A stretch of DNA of 64,000 bases, from positions 17,826,497 to 17,890,496 of the forward strand of contig NC_039506.1 of assembly GCF_003672135.1 (NCBI RefSeq), given 5' to 3'. Each line of letters begins with the position of its first letter. Positions within the stretch are counted from its first letter, which is position 1. Source of the DNA: Ooceraea biroi. Taxonomy: Eukaryota; Arthropoda; Insecta; Hymenoptera; Formicidae. The translations under genes were made by a program, and so were the position numbers. Below, one piece after another: positions 63,022-64,000 of this stretch. The notes under the pieces were generated by a model. That model had not been told where the DNA came from. It searched no databases and saw only the letters and a list, made by a program, of their open reading frames with translations.

Positions 63022-64000
63022 TTATAAAGATAGCATGAGAGTGAAGTAAGATATTGATGCACTTGCTAGCTGTAAACAAATTCTCCTTAGTCCTTACTTT
63101 TCACCAACGTATGCAACATTATTTATCTATATCATAAAACGAACAACTTTACCGAAGCAAAGCATTCCAGAGATAATGTGAATAATCCACTGATACTCAA
63201 CGTGAAAGCTTTGTTACTTCTTTGTAATAAGATCAAGATCAACTTCTGTATCTCCAACGGAGCTAGGTACCATAGAGCATTGTACCTATAGAAAAGGTGG
63301 CATGGAATTGATAAATATAATTTGAGAATATAAAAAAAACGTAGCATTTCCATTGTTGAAAATTATTCAAATAACAATATAAGCCTCACAGAAATATCAC
63401 TTACACGGTAAGAAATACAAAATTATTATAATCCATAATTTCCTGTCCGGTATAGTTGGCTAAGAACATGTATGCAAAAATGAAACATACAAGAATAAGA
63501 TGTACTAATGTTTCTTCTATGTTCTGCATATCTGGTTCAATGTGAAATATCTGAAAACACAGCCATTGTGCAATTAAGACCTTAGCATTTATAATAATAT
63601 TTATAACATCTTCAAAATTTATTCCTTCATTTTCTTCAAAATCATTTCTTATGCAATTTCTAGCGAATTTTTCTATTGCATAAACAGATTGCATAAATAG
63701 AAAACAGTTTTACTAACAATCGGCCAATTCGGTTCTGTAAATTGCGATAATTTTTGAAGAAAGAGAGCCTTGTACGAATAACGGCCGATAAATACGTGTC
63801 CACATATGTATGTAGTGTGAACTTCATAAGGAGAAGCCGACACATATTGTACAGGGTATATATCTTCTTATTGATAATTTCTTTCGCATCAAAGCAAAAT
63901 GTTATGGTAGTCGTTATGTTACGTAGGTGTCTTATAAGTAATATTGAATGTAAGAAAACTTACTCCATAAAGATTGAAACTCACGCAAAGCACAGTAACC
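63022..64000 (-). CDS. Odorant receptor (7tm_6) paralogue, 3' half, runs off window
   Basis: The last four exons of a second receptor gene: 63964-64000 (partial), 63405-63550, 63153-63285 and 63022-63069, with the stop at 63022-63024. Exon sizes of 146, 133 and 48 bases equal those of the receptor at 57694-60924, and splice sites are conserved. The protein is diverged: ANYTGQEIMDYNNFVFLTV, ALWYLAPLEIQKLILILLQR, FTLSISGLFTLSLECFAS and SYFTLMLSL. It lies in tandem and on the same strand as the right-arm receptor, as expected for an odorant receptor cluster. No frame break is seen in the visible part. Confidence 0.88.

Overview
The window looks like a piece of an insect chromosome-level scaffold, most likely an ant or another hymenopteran. 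The support is the insect telomere motif TTAGG, an intron-rich torso-like gene, an adiponectin receptor gene, and odorant receptor (7tm_6) genes in tandem with the exon pattern seen in hymenopteran receptors. It is not bacterial, and most of its open frames are shadows of satellite DNA. Three runs of exactly 100 N (2088-2187, 22685-22784, 37128-37227) look like scaffold joins of unknown size, so the order and orientation of the four pieces is not shown by the sequence.

Piece 1 (1-2087) is 28 perfect TTAGG units followed by a GC-rich element. The element has three degenerate ~340 bp modules and the start of a gag-like ORF, and is probably a telomere-targeted non-LTR retrotransposon. The G-rich strand points into the window, which is the wrong way round for a left chromosome end. 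Piece 2 (2188-22684) is about 200 head-to-tail copies of a satellite with monomers of 98, 103 and 104 bp, arranged in 4-, 5-, 6- and 7-mer higher-order repeats. Piece 3 (22785-37127) carries torso-like on the minus strand, cut by a gap and with one apparent frameshift, and an unidentified spliced exon. It also carries two 1143 bp inverted copies of a non-autonomous Transib-type transposon whose ends resemble V(D)J recombination signals.

Piece 4 (37228-64000) is dominated by a 23.6 kb near-perfect palindrome (about 37617-61260, axis near 49423). Each arm holds an odorant receptor gene, an unidentified small membrane-protein exon, a TTAA-flanked foldback MITE and a complete adiponectin receptor gene with a mariner remnant in an intron. 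At the axis is an older, more diverged inverted repeat with tRNA-like ends. A 0.36-0.39 kb segment next to each outer end is repeated in direct orientation, as if a second fold-back lies in the preceding gap. The palindrome is either a real inverted duplication or a fold-back artefact; the axis structure suggests hairpin-primed copying in either case. Beyond it lies about 1.4 kb with no recognised gene, then the 3' half of a diverged odorant receptor paralogue that runs off the window.

The genes do not form one pathway. Torso-like acts extracellularly in terminal patterning and growth control, the adiponectin receptor is a seven-helix lipid-metabolism receptor, and the odorant receptors are olfactory channel subunits belonging to a tandem cluster.
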